DNA of 64,000 bases from Bubalus kerabau (lineage: Eukaryota; Chordata; Mammalia; Artiodactyla; Bovidae), in contig NC_073628.1 of NCBI RefSeq assembly GCF_029407905.1, positions 15,405,501 through 15,469,500 on the forward strand. The letters run 5' to 3'. Below, piece after piece: positions 1-10,847 of the stretch. Both the position numbers and the translations under genes were made by a program. A model generated the notes under the pieces. The model was not told the DNA's origin and searched no databases. It was given only the letters and a program-made list of their open reading frames with translations. The number at the start of each line of letters is the position of its first letter. Position 1 is the first letter of the stretch.

Positions 1-276
1 AGAAGGCAATGGCAAGCCACTCCAGTGCTCTTGCCTGGAGAATCCCGTGGATGGAGGAGCCTGGTGGGCTGCAGTCCATGGGGTCGCTACGAGTGGGACA
101 CGACTAAGCGACTTCACTTTCACTTTTCACACAATGGAGAAGGCAATGGCAACCCACTCCAGTGTTCTTGCCTGGAGAATCCCAGGGACGGCAGAGCCTG
201 GTGGGCTGCCGTCTATGGGGTCGCACAGAGTCGGACACGGCTGAAGCGACTTAGCAGCAGCAGTAGCAGCAGCAGC
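1..276 (+). repeat. Bov-A2 SINE (BovA dimer)
   Basis: Two BovA monomers in direct orientation (first from base 1, second from about 135), ending in the family's CTGAAGCGACTTAG plus an AGC-repeat tail at 253-276. The left edge coincides with the window start, so its TSD cannot be checked. Confidence 0.93.
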
Positions 277-575
277 TCTTTAATGAAGCTTTTGTTTGGT
301 TCCTTTAACAATTTAATTTTGTAACAAGGTAGTATGTTGACATAGTTCAACATTCATTTTAGTGTAAAAAGGTAACACAAAGCCTTGTTCTAATCCTGCT
401 CTTTGCCTAATCAGGTTCTACATCTTACACAGCAAACTTGTCCTATAACCATTTCTATTACTTTTCTTCCAGACTTTGTTTCTGCAAATCAAATACAACT
501 ATATTTTTACTTTATTGCGCAAAAGATAACTCTGATATTAACCTTGATTTTGTTTATTTGATAATATAACTTGAT
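277..575. other. AT-rich intergenic DNA, no gene seen
   Basis: No repeat family or conserved reading frame is recognised here. Confidence 0.5.
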
Positions 576-1112
576 GAATGGGTAAAGAAAAATGTGGTAT
601 ATTTATATAATAGAATATAATTCCGCCATAAAAAAGAAGGAAATTCTGCCATTTGTTATAACATGGATGGACCTTGAGGATATGATGCTAAGTGAAATGA
701 GTCAGACAAAAAGTCAAACACTTCGTGATCTCATTTATATGTGCAATTTAAAAACAAAAATCTAACCCAGAGAAACAGAGAACAGGTTGGTCATTGCTAG
801 ACGCTGGGGGTGGGTGTGGAGAAATTGAGTGAAGGCAATTAAAAGGTACAAACTTCTAGTTCTAAGATAAAAAAGTTCTAGAGATGTCATGTAAAACATG
901 GTGATTATAGCTAATGCTGTATAGCATATTTGAATGTTGCTAAGTTCCCATCACAAGGAAAAAATAGTTGTAATTATATGAGGTGATGGATGTTAACTAA
1001 GCCTATTGTGGTGATCATTTTGCAATACACTCATACATCAAATCATTATGTTGTACATCTTAAACTAATACAATGTCATGTCAATTGTTTCTCAATAAAA
1101 TGGAATGGAAAT
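576..1112 (+). repeat. L1M-type LINE 3' end
   Basis: Old L1 3' terminal sequence: the ORF2 end (GGAATATTAC-like, ACATGGATGGACCTTGAGG) and a 3' UTR with TTGTACATCTTAAACTAATACAATG, ending in CTCAATAAAATGG. Diverged and 5' truncated. Confidence 0.75.
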
Positions 1113-1194
1113 ATATAATTTAGAGATTCTTCATATTCAACTTGTTGTCTTCAATTTTTTTACAGTTCTAATCAATTCTACTGTTTAAATATTC

Positions 1195-1660
1195 CACAGT
1201 TGATTAAACCAGCCCATATGGATGAACACTTGTGTTGTTTCCAATCTTTAAAGTTATTAAAAAATAAAACAAAAGTACTTAATACTATATAATAGTATAA
1301 ATTCCCAGAGATAGGATTGCTAGGTCAAATAGTCTATGTATTGGTAATTTTATATACATATTGAAAAATTGCCTTCCAAAAGGATTATATAAATTTATAT
1401 CCTTATCAACAATGTAAAAAAAAAAAATGTCTTTTTCCCACAGCCTTTCCAGCAGAGTCTTATCACATTGAGAGTTTTGTTAATCTAGTTAGTAAAAAAG
1501 AAATACCTCAGTATGGTTTGTACTTGCATTTCTCTTGTGACACAGAGCATCACTTTATTTCTATGAATGAACACTTCATATTTTTCTTATGTTTCTGTTG
1601 GGTTAATAGTCTTTTTATACTTGGCTTATAAGAGGCACATTACATAGAGGGAGAGTAGCC
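1195..1660 (-). repeat. L1M LINE fragment, antisense
   Basis: Reverse complement of L1 ORF2 3' region. The plus strand shows the usual antisense landmarks: TTGCCTTCCAAAAGG, a CCACAGCC-type stretch and CTTGCATTTCTCTTGTGA. Strongly diverged. Confidence 0.65.
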
Positions 1661-2084
1661 CTTTCTCTGTGAGTTTCAATTTTTTTTTTCCAGTGGTGTG
1701 TTGGCTAGTGTTTAGTAATGGTCTCTGGGGAAAATAAATCCTGTTTTATAGCATGTGCTAATATTCATGATGTAAATGTTCTCTCCACAGCTACCAACAT
1801 GACATCTGTGGAATTTGGGAGAAATGTGTAACACCAAGCCATTATGTAATATCTCCATGATACAGACACAATAGATGTCAATCACTCCAAAAGCATAAAT
1901 GATAACAAAATGTAGTTAAACAATTAGAGTGATGAGTTTTTGAGTATATATTATCTTTGTTTGTAACATTCTTTATTTATAAGTTCACATAACTTAATTT
2001 TAAATAAGCTGACAACCAGCTTACAAATTTTCTAAAATTTAATAGTCAGCTTCTATGAGCTAGTACAGGGCATCTCCAACACCC
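1661..2084. other. Unassigned intergenic DNA
   Basis: AT-rich with no gene. A stretch near 1690-1860 reads like an old DNA-transposon remnant but I cannot name a family. Confidence 0.4.
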
Positions 2085-2560
2085 CACTGTCTTTTATTCT
2101 ATTTGTTTTCTGCCTTTTGACTTTTTTTTCCAATGATATTTTTCATCACACAAATGTTTTTGATGTAGTTTTATCAATCATATTCTTTATGAGTTCAGAA
2201 TTCTGAATAATGATTAGGAAGACCTTCCCCATTCCAAGATTATAAAAGAATTTTACCATGTTTTCTTTGAACACTTTTACGGCTTCATTTTTACATTTAA
2301 ATCTTTAATCCATTTAGAGTATATACTAGTGTGCGAAGGCGGGTGCGGCTCCTCCTTGCATTTTTTTTTCCAGATGCTTATTCAGTTGTCTCACAACAGG
2401 CGTTGAATAGTCCATCTTTTCCCATGGATTTGTAAAGTCATTGTTGTATGATGCAGCTTTCTTGATTTTAATGAAGATGGTATTTATAACTACCTGAATG
2501 ATGTTTTAAGTATGACTCTAGTTTATAAACAGCTTCTTTGTGTCTGCTTATTTTGATTCT
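2085..2560 (-). repeat. L1M LINE fragment, antisense
   Basis: Antisense L1 ORF2: ATTCAGTTGTCTCACAACAG and GAATAGTCCATCTTTTCCC are recognisable diverged landmarks. Probably the same insertion as the antisense L1 upstream. Confidence 0.6.
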
Positions 2561-3104
2561 GTAACCTGCAGTAGTAGGTTTGGTAGATTATAACAGCTAC
2601 AATATTTTCATGCCCAGTGTAGTTTCCCATCCTCTACCTCCTTAATCCTTTAGGGAATTCTCCCTTCATGCACGTAATCCTAGAGAGGCAGTCAGTTGTG
2701 TTACTCTGGCCAAACACTGGGTTATACATCTGACCTAGGATGGCCAATCCAAAAATCCCAACATGCAGTGATTGATTAGGTTTGGACATCTGACCTGAGC
2801 AAGGCAATATCATCTTTAAAATGATATTTGAAAACAACTTTCTCTTAGAATCGTTAAGCTGGGAGATGTGTTCTTTAGACCATCTTAACTGAAACAAATT
2901 AAAACCATTTAAGGAAAAGCCAAATAAAAACAAGCAGAAATAACAGAGGGCCAAAAATTTTTAAAGGCATCCCTCTTTGAATCCAGCTTGCCCAAAAGCC
3001 AAAGATCTTGGACATCCAGGAATAAAAACCTACAAATTCCTTTTTTTTAATTTCTGGTTTATGTTCACATGTTCAGTATGGCTTCTTATAATTTGCAATC
3101 AAAA
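2561..3104. other. Intergenic DNA, no gene
   Basis: A minus-strand frame of 106 codons here has no recognisable domain and reads as chance. Nothing else is identified. Confidence 0.5.
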
Positions 3105-3215
3105 GAGTTCTAATGCTCTTCAATAGATATTACTGCTCCCACATTACAGAGGAAGAAACAGAGGCTGGAGGAAGTTAAATTCAATCAGTGATAAAGTGAT
3201 AACGTGTTTCCCACT
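3105..3215 (+). repeat. MIR SINE fragment
   Basis: Core MIR landmarks: CATTACAGAGGAAGAAACAG followed by a GAGGCTGGAGGAAGTTAAAT-like stretch. Ancient and truncated. Confidence 0.6.
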
Positions 3216-3486
3216 CTTTGCTTTTACTTTCTGGGACCTGTCCTTCCAGAACTAGCAGTTTCTTAATTTGTATACTGTATTCCAAAGATTTTCTGATGAT
3301 GACTGGGAAGAAAGGTCATATGGAGGCTGCTTATTATCTTCTAAAATAGTCAAGATTTAAATTAGATTTGTTCTATCCTTCCTCATCAGCCTTTCCTTTC
3401 CCGTAGCCAGGTGAAAATTTCCCTGACTTGACTTCTCAATATGGTCAAAGTTTTGGCTTTATCCTTGGTACCTTTGACTGGAAAAG

Positions 3487-3514
3487 TATAAAAGCTCATT
3501 ATCTACTGACGTCA
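3487..3514 (+). promoter_or_regulatory. TATA-like box followed by a perfect CRE
   Basis: TATAAAAG at 3487-3494 and the full palindromic cAMP-response element TGACGTCA at 3507-3514, in repeat-free DNA. No exon or ORF follows that would make this a gene promoter, so function is uncertain. Confidence 0.25.
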
Positions 3515-3682
3515 CACTCAAACCAGACTCAGAGCTTCTTTTCATACTGGGAGGAGAAATTTTATTTTCTAAAGCCCTTTTATAATTAGGAATTTTTTAT
3601 ACTACCTAGAATAGAGTAGACCCTAAAAAATATTCTGAGTTAGAATTGGTCCTCTAAAAATTCTCTTTCCCATGGAATATCT

Positions 3683-3885
3683 GGGCTTCCCTGGTGGCTC
3701 AGACAGTAAAGAATCTGCCTGCAATACAGAAGACCTAGGTTGGATCCCTGGGTCAGGAAGATCCCCTGGAGAAGGGACTGGCTACCCACTCCAGTATTCT
3801 TGCCTGGAAAATTCCATGGACATAGGGGCATGGAGGGCTACAGTCCATGGAGTCACAAAGAGTCAGACACGACTGAGCACCTAAC
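3683..3885 (+). repeat. Bov-tA SINE
   Basis: tRNA-Glu-derived head (GGGCTTCCCTGGTGGCTCAG with a box-B-like GGTTGGATCC) fused to a BovA body, followed by a CA repeat to about 3900. Confidence 0.92.
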
Positions 3886-3951
3886 ACACACACACGCATA
3901 CGGAACAATTAATAACTTGGAGCTTTTCAATTAGAAATTTTTTTTTTTCAG

Positions 3952-4226
3952 GACTTTCCTGGTGGTACAGTGTATACGAATCCACCTGCCAATGCAGGGG
4001 ACACAGGTTCAGTCCTTGATCCAGGAGGATTCCACATGCTGAGGAGCAACTAAAGCTGGTGGGCGATAGCCCCATGCTCTAGAGCCTGTGCTCCACAACA
4101 AAAGAAGCCCCCTCAAGGAGAAGCCTGAGCAATGCAACGAAGAGTAGCCCTTGCTCACAGCAACTAGAAAGCCTACACGCAGCAATGAAGACCCAGTGCA
4201 ACCAAAAATAATAATTAAAAAAAAAA
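3952..4226 (+). repeat. CHR-2 type artiodactyl SINE
   Basis: Head GGACTTTCCTGGTGGTACAG, then the CHR body with GAGCCTGTGCTCCACAACA, AACGAAGAGTAGCCCTTGCTC and CAGCAATGAAGACCCAGTGC, ending in an A-rich tail. CHR SINEs are shared by ruminants, whales and hippos. Confidence 0.88.
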
Positions 4227-4229
4227 TGT

Positions 4230-5670
4230 TTTCTTTCAGCATGAAACACAGAAACTTCTGTTAAAATGCAAACGGTCCCTAGATAGGTTTACATACAAGT
4301 CTTGTTGGCCATATGCACCTTAATATGAATTAATTTAGCAGATCAGAACATATTTTCACTGAGGGAATAGGAAACAGAGGAGAGTAAGTAACTGGAGAAA
4401 AAAATGGAGAGGAGAGGCAGGGGATACTACTGATGGGAGAAGGAGTGAAGATATGGAGAGGCAGAGACAATTACTAAAGGCTTTCCTCTCAAGTCACTAC
4501 TGAGATACAGCTGTGAACCACAGCCAGGGTCAGGACAAGCTGATATGACAGCTACCACTAGGAATGAATTGAATTAGACAGATTCTCTGAGCTCGGAAGG
4601 GAGAATCTAATTTACCACCAGAACCATATCATTATCTTCACATTTTCTTCTACTTGGTCATTTTTGGCATTACTTAAGACCCCTCATGAGCTGGAATTAG
4701 TATGCCTCCAGAAATCAGACCCGACCATTTGCAGCATGTAACTGCAGCTGTCCCACACTGTCAGCAAGCACCAGCTCCCTGAGCAATTTACTACCTGGAC
4801 AGAACTGCATTTCACAAGCCTATCTGTTCTCAACTGTCACCCAATAGCCTAGTGGATTCCTCATCTATAAAATTTCAGCTTTCCAAGCAAGTTCCTATTT
4901 CAGGCCTCCTTACAGTGGCTCAGAGGTCTTTGTTCCACCATTTTTCAGTGACTGCACACACCTTCTCTTAGATTACATGCAAAGTGCTCGTTGTTGAAAG
5001 TCCAAAGTAAAGGCGAAACTATGTTAAAGGAAAAGACATCAGCAAAATGGTAGCCTAGGAAGCTCCAAGTATTCATTTCCCAACAGAAATGTATTTTAAA
5101 AAGGCAGAAACTGTCTGAACCATACTTCCTGGACCTCTGAAAAACACTCAAAGTTTTATAACCACCAAACAAATACCCAGTCAGTAAAAAGCCATCTTCA
5201 AAATGGTAGGAAAGTTTTATAGCATCTTCACCTACCATTACTCTACCCCTCTCATACTTGGCAGTGATTTTGGTCTTGAAGTGGTGGCAGCCTTGTTTCC
5301 AGTATCATTACTCAAACTAGAAAAAGCAAAGCAGAAATTATTTGCAAATTATTGTATATATTTGTCCTAAACTGTCCGGTGGATACCTGAAGGACTGACA
5401 CAAGAGCCTGTCTATTATATCTAACTTAGAACTCAGGTGCTAAAAGTGGTGGATGCTACTCATAAAACTTGCAAGATGACTACAGACCCACAGAACCCTG
5501 GAGCAAAAAATTACAGGTGGAAACATACAATAGACCTTCTTAGACACAGAGCGGAAAAGCTGGGGTAAGACTGAGTATCTAGGACATTTGAAATCAGCCA
5601 AAAACATGGCAGGGGAGGGGGATTTAGTACTGCACAATAAGGGTTGTTTGAACCCTTGGATGTCAAACAG
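4230..5670. other. Intergenic stretch without recognised gene or repeat
   Basis: Purine-rich DNA around 4360-4460, then ordinary sequence. Minus-strand frames near 4945-5238 and 5440-5735 lack domains and conservation signs. Old repeats too diverged for recall may be present. Confidence 0.45.
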
Positions 5671-5689
5671 AAGATTTGGAGGACGAATT

Positions 5690-5761
5690 CTAAACTTATA
5701 ACCAGATTTTCACTGTGTGGAGGTTGGAACCCCAACCCTTAAATTTTCAAGGGTCAACTGT
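5690..5761. mobile_element. Tigger/pogo-like DNA transposon end
   Basis: Ends in TTCAAGGGTCAACTGTAC, the terminal inverted repeat of a pogo-type mammalian DNA transposon; the rest is diverged. The same terminus in opposite orientation occurs near 51689. Confidence 0.5.
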
Positions 5762-5774
5762 ACTTAATACTCAA

Positions 5775-6488
5775 AAGAATGAATAATACCCAAAAAGCAA
5801 AAAAAGAAAATTACAAGTGTTTATGAGAATGAGGAGAAATTGGAACCCTTGTTTATTGCTGGTGGAAATGTAAAATGGTACAGCTACTATGGAAAATGGT
5901 ATGATGATTCCTCAAAAAAGCAAACAGACAACTACCACCTGATCTAGCAGTTCCACTTCTAGATACATATTCAAAAAGATTTGAAACCAAGGACTCAAAC
6001 AGATACTTGTACACCAGTATTCACAGTAGCATTATTCTCAGTAGCCAAAAGGTTGAGACAATCCAAGCATGTGTCCATCAAGAGATGTATGGATAAAAAA
6101 ATAGAGTAGGTAGATAGAATGGAATATTTTTTTAGCCTTGAAACTGAATGAAATTCTTGTACATGCTATAATATAGATGAACCTAGAAAACACTATGTTC
6201 AGTAAAATAATACAGATACAAAAAGACAGATACTGTTTGAATTTTAAGAATTGCACTTACATGAGTTACCAAGAATAGGCAAATTCACAGAAACAGACAG
6301 TAGAGGTGACCAAGGGTCATGGGGAGGTGGAATGTAGAGTTTCTGTTTGGGATAATGAAAGCATTCTGAAAAGGGTTAGTGGTAATGGCTGCAAAATGAA
6401 TTGAATGTACTTGGTGTCACTGAATTGTATACTTTAAAATGGACAAAATGTTAAGTTTCATGTTATATATATTTTACCACACACAAAA
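5775..6488 (+). repeat. L1MB-type LINE 3' end
   Basis: L1 ORF2 end and 3' UTR in sense orientation: TTGCTGGTGGAAATGTAAAATGG, CCACTTCTAGATACATATTC, and 3' UTR with GAATTGTATACTTTAAAATGG. Old and 5' truncated. Confidence 0.78.
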
Positions 6489-6593
6489 AAATTTAAGCTA
6501 AACTGAAGGTAAAATGTGTTTTCATAGCCCTCTCAAACCACCCATTAAGTGTCATTTAATCTTTTCCCCTTATTCAACCAAAATGTATGGATT

Positions 6594-6693
6594 GCGACAT
6601 ATATATACCTATGGCTGATTCATGGTGATATTTGACAGAAAACAAAATTCTGTAAAGCAATTATCCTTCAATTAAAAAATAAAATTTAAAAAT
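6594..6693 (+). repeat. Ruminant L1 3' end fragment
   Basis: Ruminant-type L1 terminus: ATATACCTATGGCTGATTCATG and TGTAAAGCAATTATCCTTCA followed by an A-rich tail. Very short copy (about 100 bases). Confidence 0.7.
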
Positions 6694-6699
6694 TTTAAT

Positions 6700-7156
6700 G
6701 TATTGATTGCTAACCAGATATTAGCTGATAGGTTCTCAGCTTTCAAAGATACACAGAATAGTCTTTGTCATAAAGAGCTTTATAATCTGCTTGGAAAGGC
6801 ATGAAAGTAAAATTAACGGACCAAACCAGGTGATAAATACCATGATATTGGTATAACGTACCGAATTTAGGAAGCACGTAGGTAGGAGCATTTAGCTAAC
6901 ACAGTAAATATCTGGAAACACTTTCTGAAGGATGTTAGTGACAGAGCTGAGTCTCAGCATACACAAATGGCCAATTCCTGGCTAGGAGAAAGGGAATAAA
7001 CTTCGAGGCAAGAGAAGCAATATGTAAAAAGACACAAACAGTAAAGTGAATGTGAAGGTATTGGGGAAAATAGGATAATATATGAAATTGGTGGCGTGGG
7101 GTAGAGAGAAGAGTATGAATACTGAAGAGTTGGAAAGGGTTCAGACAACACGTATC
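6700..7156. repeat. Old dispersed repeat, family unassigned (part 1)
   Basis: Resembles a widespread mammalian repeat containing a 'CATAAAGAGCTTTATAATCTG ... ACTTTCTGAAGGATGTTAGTGACAGAGCTGAGTCT' type arrangement. It continues beyond the SINE at 7157 and similar pieces occur at 11.6, 14.1 and 15.4-15.9 kb. I do not know the family name. Confidence 0.4.
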
Positions 7157-7297
7157 TTTTTTTTTTTTTTTTTTTTTAATACTTTCTTGGCCACACTGCA
7201 CAGCAAGTGAGATCTTAGTTCCTGACCAGGGATTGAACCTTCACCCCTTGCCTTGAAAGCAAGAAGTCTTAACTATTGGATCACCAGGAAAGTCTCA
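7157..7297 (-). repeat. CHR-type tRNA SINE, short form
   Basis: Plus strand begins with a T run and ends GATCACCAGGAAAGTCTC: the reverse complement of a tRNA-Glu-derived head (GGTCAGGAACTAAGATCTC type) with poly-A. It interrupts an older repeat. Confidence 0.8.
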
Positions 7298-7700
7298 GAA
7301 AATGGGTGTCTTATCTGAGAGTTTGTACTTTATCCTAAGGGGAAAGAGTAGCCATTTTATAAGGTTTCAGAAAGAGGAATCACATGATCAGCTATGTTTT
7401 TAAAAGAGACCTCCCAGGCTACACCAAGGACAATGGACAGAAGAGGGGCTGGAGCCAGGCATACAAGTGAGAACTAATGAAAGGCCTGAATAAGGCACTG
7501 GCAAGACCCACAGAGTCCCGTAGACAGAATGAGGAAATGTTCATGATAACAACTCATAAGACTAGTTAATGTTTGGATGTGAGTGATAGGAAAACTCTTG
7601 AGTTTCTAGCTTGGGAAATTTGGTGAGTGGTAAGACAGTTCACTGAAATGAAAAACCCAGAAGAAACGGGTCTGGGGCAAGAGAGGTCCTTTCTGTTCAG
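7298..7700. repeat. Old dispersed repeat (part 2)
   Basis: Continues the repeat split by the SINE to its left: TTGTACTTTATCCTAAGGGG, AATCACATGATCAGC, and GAAAACTCTTGAGTTTCTAGCTTGGG are in the order seen in other mammalian copies. Confidence 0.4.
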
Positions 7701-9035
7701 AAATGTTGCACCGGAGGCAACTGTGGAGCAAACACAAAATGGATGGCTATTTAGGTGTGGGGTTTAGGGAAAATGCTTGACGTACGTATAGATAGGAGAG
7801 CCCTCTGAAAAGAAAGGAAAATGTGCCTTAAAGGAACCAATGTCTAAATGTACAATCACATTATAGAAGTAGTTATACTCCCATCCACCACAGGGTAACT
7901 CAAGGAATGGAGCAGGTCCTCTGTGTGACATCAAAGTCAAACCATATGAGCAGTCATTCACTCAGCCTTCCATGTAATAAGGCTTATGAGAATAAACTGA
8001 TTATCAATAAACCTGCCAACGTTCCAAAGGTTTTCATTCTGAAGCAAAGAGAACTTCTGATATATATCTTGTGTGTGGCAAATCAAATCCTAAATCTATA
8101 TTTATATTTGAGATCGATCCTTTGGGAATGTTGTCAACAATCAGAAAAGAGTAGCTATAAAACAAAACAAAAATAAAACAAGTTTTAGTGTACTCTGTTC
8201 TTTTTTAAAAATAGGCATCTGTCCATTTTCCCCATATTTGTTCTTCTTTCCTTCCAGTGCCGACAAAAATGTTTCTTCCAAGTAGGTAGATTTTATCTAC
8301 AGGATTCCAAAAAAATAACTGGATCACATTATATACAGGAGACAAAGACAAGGCTTTGAGTATGAAAATCCTGAGTTTGGATTTTATTCCATCATTTAAG
8401 CAACAAACATGTATGGATTTCTATATGATATGTCTTGTCCTAAATACATATATATACACTTAGCTGAAAGTGCAAATGTTCATAGACCAATGAGGCGGCA
8501 GCTATGCAAACACAATATCACGAATAAGGTAATTTCTAGAAACTTGGGAAACACGGTTCACCTGACTGTGCTTTGTAGAAAAGCTTTACTGAGACTTGAA
8601 GAGGGAGATGTTCAGCAGGTAAGAGAGATGCTAAGAACTGTAAGAGACTAAAGGACACTGGAGAGATGGGAAACAGAGCGGGAGGGGATTCCTGGTAGAA
8701 AGTGAGACCAAAGTCAAGATGGCATTAGAAAGTAAACATTGGGTTCTAGTCATTTTTATAGGGCAAGTACATGAATGACAGAGATAGGTGTGAGGCTTGG
8801 CGCTCAAGCTGGTTCCACATCATGCACGTTCTTCTTGCTTTGTTGCCTGGAGGCACCATTGAGGCATCCTCCTTTCCCTCCACTTAGACACAGGAACTAC
8901 TCCTCTGTGGGGTAAATACTGCCTTTTCATATTATTGCTGTCTCATATCTCTACTTCAGAAACTCCCACTCATTATTTGGGGACTTTGACATTGTGTTCA
9001 TATGCTCCTCTAAATTCTGTAGCATCCTGTTACTC
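7701..9035. other. Intergenic DNA, no gene recognised
   Basis: Short frames at 7907-8176 and 8409-8651 have no recognisable domain and no neighbouring splice or promoter evidence that I trust. No young repeats. Confidence 0.5.
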
Positions 9036-9121
9036 AGGGGTTCTTCAGAGAAACAAAACAAACAGGATATAGAGGTACAGAGAGAGAGATTTTAAGGACT
9101 TAGCTCACACAATTGTGGGAG

Positions 9122-9142
9122 CTCAGTTCAGTTCAGTTCAGT
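9122..9142. repeat. CAGTT pentanucleotide array (BovB tail-like)
   Basis: Four CAGTT units inside an old repeat where related copies read straight through (GGGAGCT to CTAGCAAGTCC). The unit equals the 3' tail repeat of BovB, read on the minus strand. Confidence 0.6.
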
Positions 9143-9329
9143 TGCTAGCAAGTCCAAAATCTGCAGTGCAGGCCAGCAGGCAGGAAATTCAGGCAGGATT
9201 CCATGTTGCTGTTTTGAGGCAGAATTGCTTCTTCTTTAAGAAACTTCAGCCTTTAAGCTTTCAATTGATCTAATGGAACACATCCACATTATGAGGGTAA
9301 TTTGCTTTAAACAAAGTCGGTGTATATAT

Positions 9330-9554
9330 GGGCTTCCCAGGTGGTGCAGTGGTAAAGAATCTGCCTACCAGTGCAAGAAACACAGGAGACACAGGTTTGA
9401 TCCCTGGGTCAGGAAGATTCCCTGGGGTAGGAAACGGCAACCCACTCCAGTATTCTTGCCTGGAAAATTCCATGAACGGAGGAGCCTAGCGGGCTACAGT
9501 CCATGGGGCTGCAAAAAGTCAGACACGACTGAGTGACTGAGCATGCACATGCAT
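9330..9554 (+). repeat. Bov-tA SINE
   Basis: Full tRNA-derived head plus BovA body. Flanked by GGTGTATATA (9319-9328) and GGTGTATACA (9555-9564), a TSD with one change, so the boundaries are firm. Confidence 0.93.
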
Positions 9555-9738
9555 GGTGTATACATACAGGAGCGGGCGGAGAGAGACTGTTAATCACACT
9601 TAAAAATACATCTCAGAAACATCTAGACCGGTGATTGGCCAAATCACTGGGTACCATAGCCTAGGCCAAGTTGACACACAACATTAACTGTTGCACATCC
9701 TTTGAGATTTCTTTTTATAAACTGAATATACTTGATTT

Positions 9739-10165
9739 GAAGCTTTCCTGATAGCTCAGTTGGTAAATAATCCACCTGCATGCAGGAGACCCCGGTTCAA
9801 TTCCTGGGTCGGGAATATCCACAGGAGAAGGGATAGGTTACCCACTTCAGGATTCTTGGGCTTCCCTTGTGGCTCAGCTGGTAAAGAATCTGCCTGCAAT
9901 GCAGGAGATCTGGGTTCAATCCCTGGGTTGGGAAGATCCCCTGGAGAAGGGATAGGTTACCCACTCCAGGATTCTTGGGCTTCCCTTGTGACTCAGCTGG
10001 TAAAGGATCTGCCCGAAATGCTGGAGACCTGGGTTTGATCCCTGTGTTGGGAAGATCCCCTGGAGAAGGGAAAGGCTACCCACTCCAGTATTCTGGCCTG
10101 GAGAATTCCATGAACTCTATAGTCCATGGGATTACAAAGAGTCAGACATGACTGACTTTTTCACT
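9739..10165 (+). repeat. Bov-tA SINE with three tandem tRNA-like heads
   Basis: Three head units start near 9739, 9858 and 9977, exactly 119 bases apart. Each runs from the tRNA-Glu-like head into the first part of BovA up to ATTCTTGG, then restarts at GGGCTTCCC. The third continues into a complete BovA body ending near 10165. The heads have lost function as tRNA. Confidence 0.88.
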
Positions 10166-10179
10166 TCAACCTTATATCT

Positions 10180-10385
10180 TGGGTTCTAGAGCCATATTGC
10201 TTATATCTGAATCCTGATCTTTACTATCTATGTGAACCTGGGCAAATGGCTTACTTTCTCTTGAGTTTCTTAACTGTCAATTAGAGATAATTATAATATC
10301 TACTTCATAAGATAAAGATTATAAACAGTATTGTGAGAATTTAGGCCAGTACCTTGCACTCAGTAAACGTTAGTTATCTTCACTC
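10180..10385 (+). repeat. MIR SINE
   Basis: Diverged MIR in sense: CTATGTGAACCTGGGCAAATGG, TTAACTGTCAATTAGAGATAA, then ACCTTGCACTCAGTAAACG near the 3' end. Confidence 0.7.
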
Positions 10386-10429
10386 TTTGTCTCTTTTTTA
10401 TTTTTCCCAAATTTGACTTCAATTTGTGA

Positions 10430-10628
10430 TGAGTTGCTCAGTCATATCCGACTCTCTGTGACCCCATGGACTGTAGCCTGCCAGGCTCCTCTGTCCATGG
10501 GATTCTCCAGGCAAGAACACTGGAGTGGGTTGCCATTTCCTCCTCCAGGGAATCTTTGCATCCCAAGGATCGAACCTGTGTCTCCTGCATTGGTAGGCAG
10601 ATTCTTTACCACTGAGCCACCTGTAGCT
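10430..10628 (-). repeat. Bov-tA SINE
   Basis: Reverse-complement BovA body followed by the reverse-complement head ending in CACTGAGCCACCTGTAGC. Somewhat diverged. Confidence 0.9.
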
Positions 10629-10674
10629 TCAATTCAGTGTTCTTCAATTCAGCATTTATTTTTTGCATACATAC

Positions 10675-10760
10675 TATTGGGCTGGCCAAAACATTTGCTT
10701 GAATATTTCTGTAACATCTTATGGAAGAGTCCAAACAAACTTTTTGGCTAATCCAATATA
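10675..10760. mobile_element. Mariner-type MITE, hairpin-forming
   Basis: About 85 bases of near-palindrome: left arm begins TATTGGGCTGGCCAAAA and the right arm ends CTTTTTGGCTAATCCAATA, with TA at both flanks, as for Tc1/mariner insertions. Arms pair imperfectly over about 35 bases around GTAACATCTTATGG. Related bovine hairpins are the source of the miR-2284/2285 family. Confidence 0.75.
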
Positions 10761-10847
10761 TTCCAAGCATTAAATTAGACTTAGAAAAAAATATGGTACC
10801 AAAGTAGACATGGTCCTGCCTTTTTGGATCTTTTAGTTTAATAAGGG

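Larger units (their letters stand above)
9040..9700 (+). repeat. Old mammalian repeat split by a Bov-tA
   Basis: Left half (to 9328) has GGTTCTTCAGAGAAACAAAAC, an AGAGAGAG stretch, ATTTTAAGGACTTAGCTCACAC and ACATCCACATTATGAGGGTAA; right half (from about 9565) resumes with CAGAAACATCTAGACC and CCAAGTTGACACACAACATTAA. The order matches one repeat family I cannot name confidently. A 21-base CAGTT array also interrupts the left half. Confidence 0.55.

Noticed and set aside
2634..2954. Minus-strand 106-codon frame
   Set aside because: No domain, AT-rich, no promoter or splice context.
3683..3760. tRNA-Glu-like gene
   Set aside because: Head of a Bov-tA SINE: diverged cloverleaf, fused to BovA. 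The same applies to every other tRNA-like head in the window.
4945..5238. Minus-strand 97-codon frame
   Set aside because: No recognisable family and no supporting signals; consistent with chance.
9739..10165. CRISPR-like regular direct repeats
   Set aside because: Regularly spaced repeats are duplicated SINE heads with 119-base units and no unique spacers; this is a ruminant genome.
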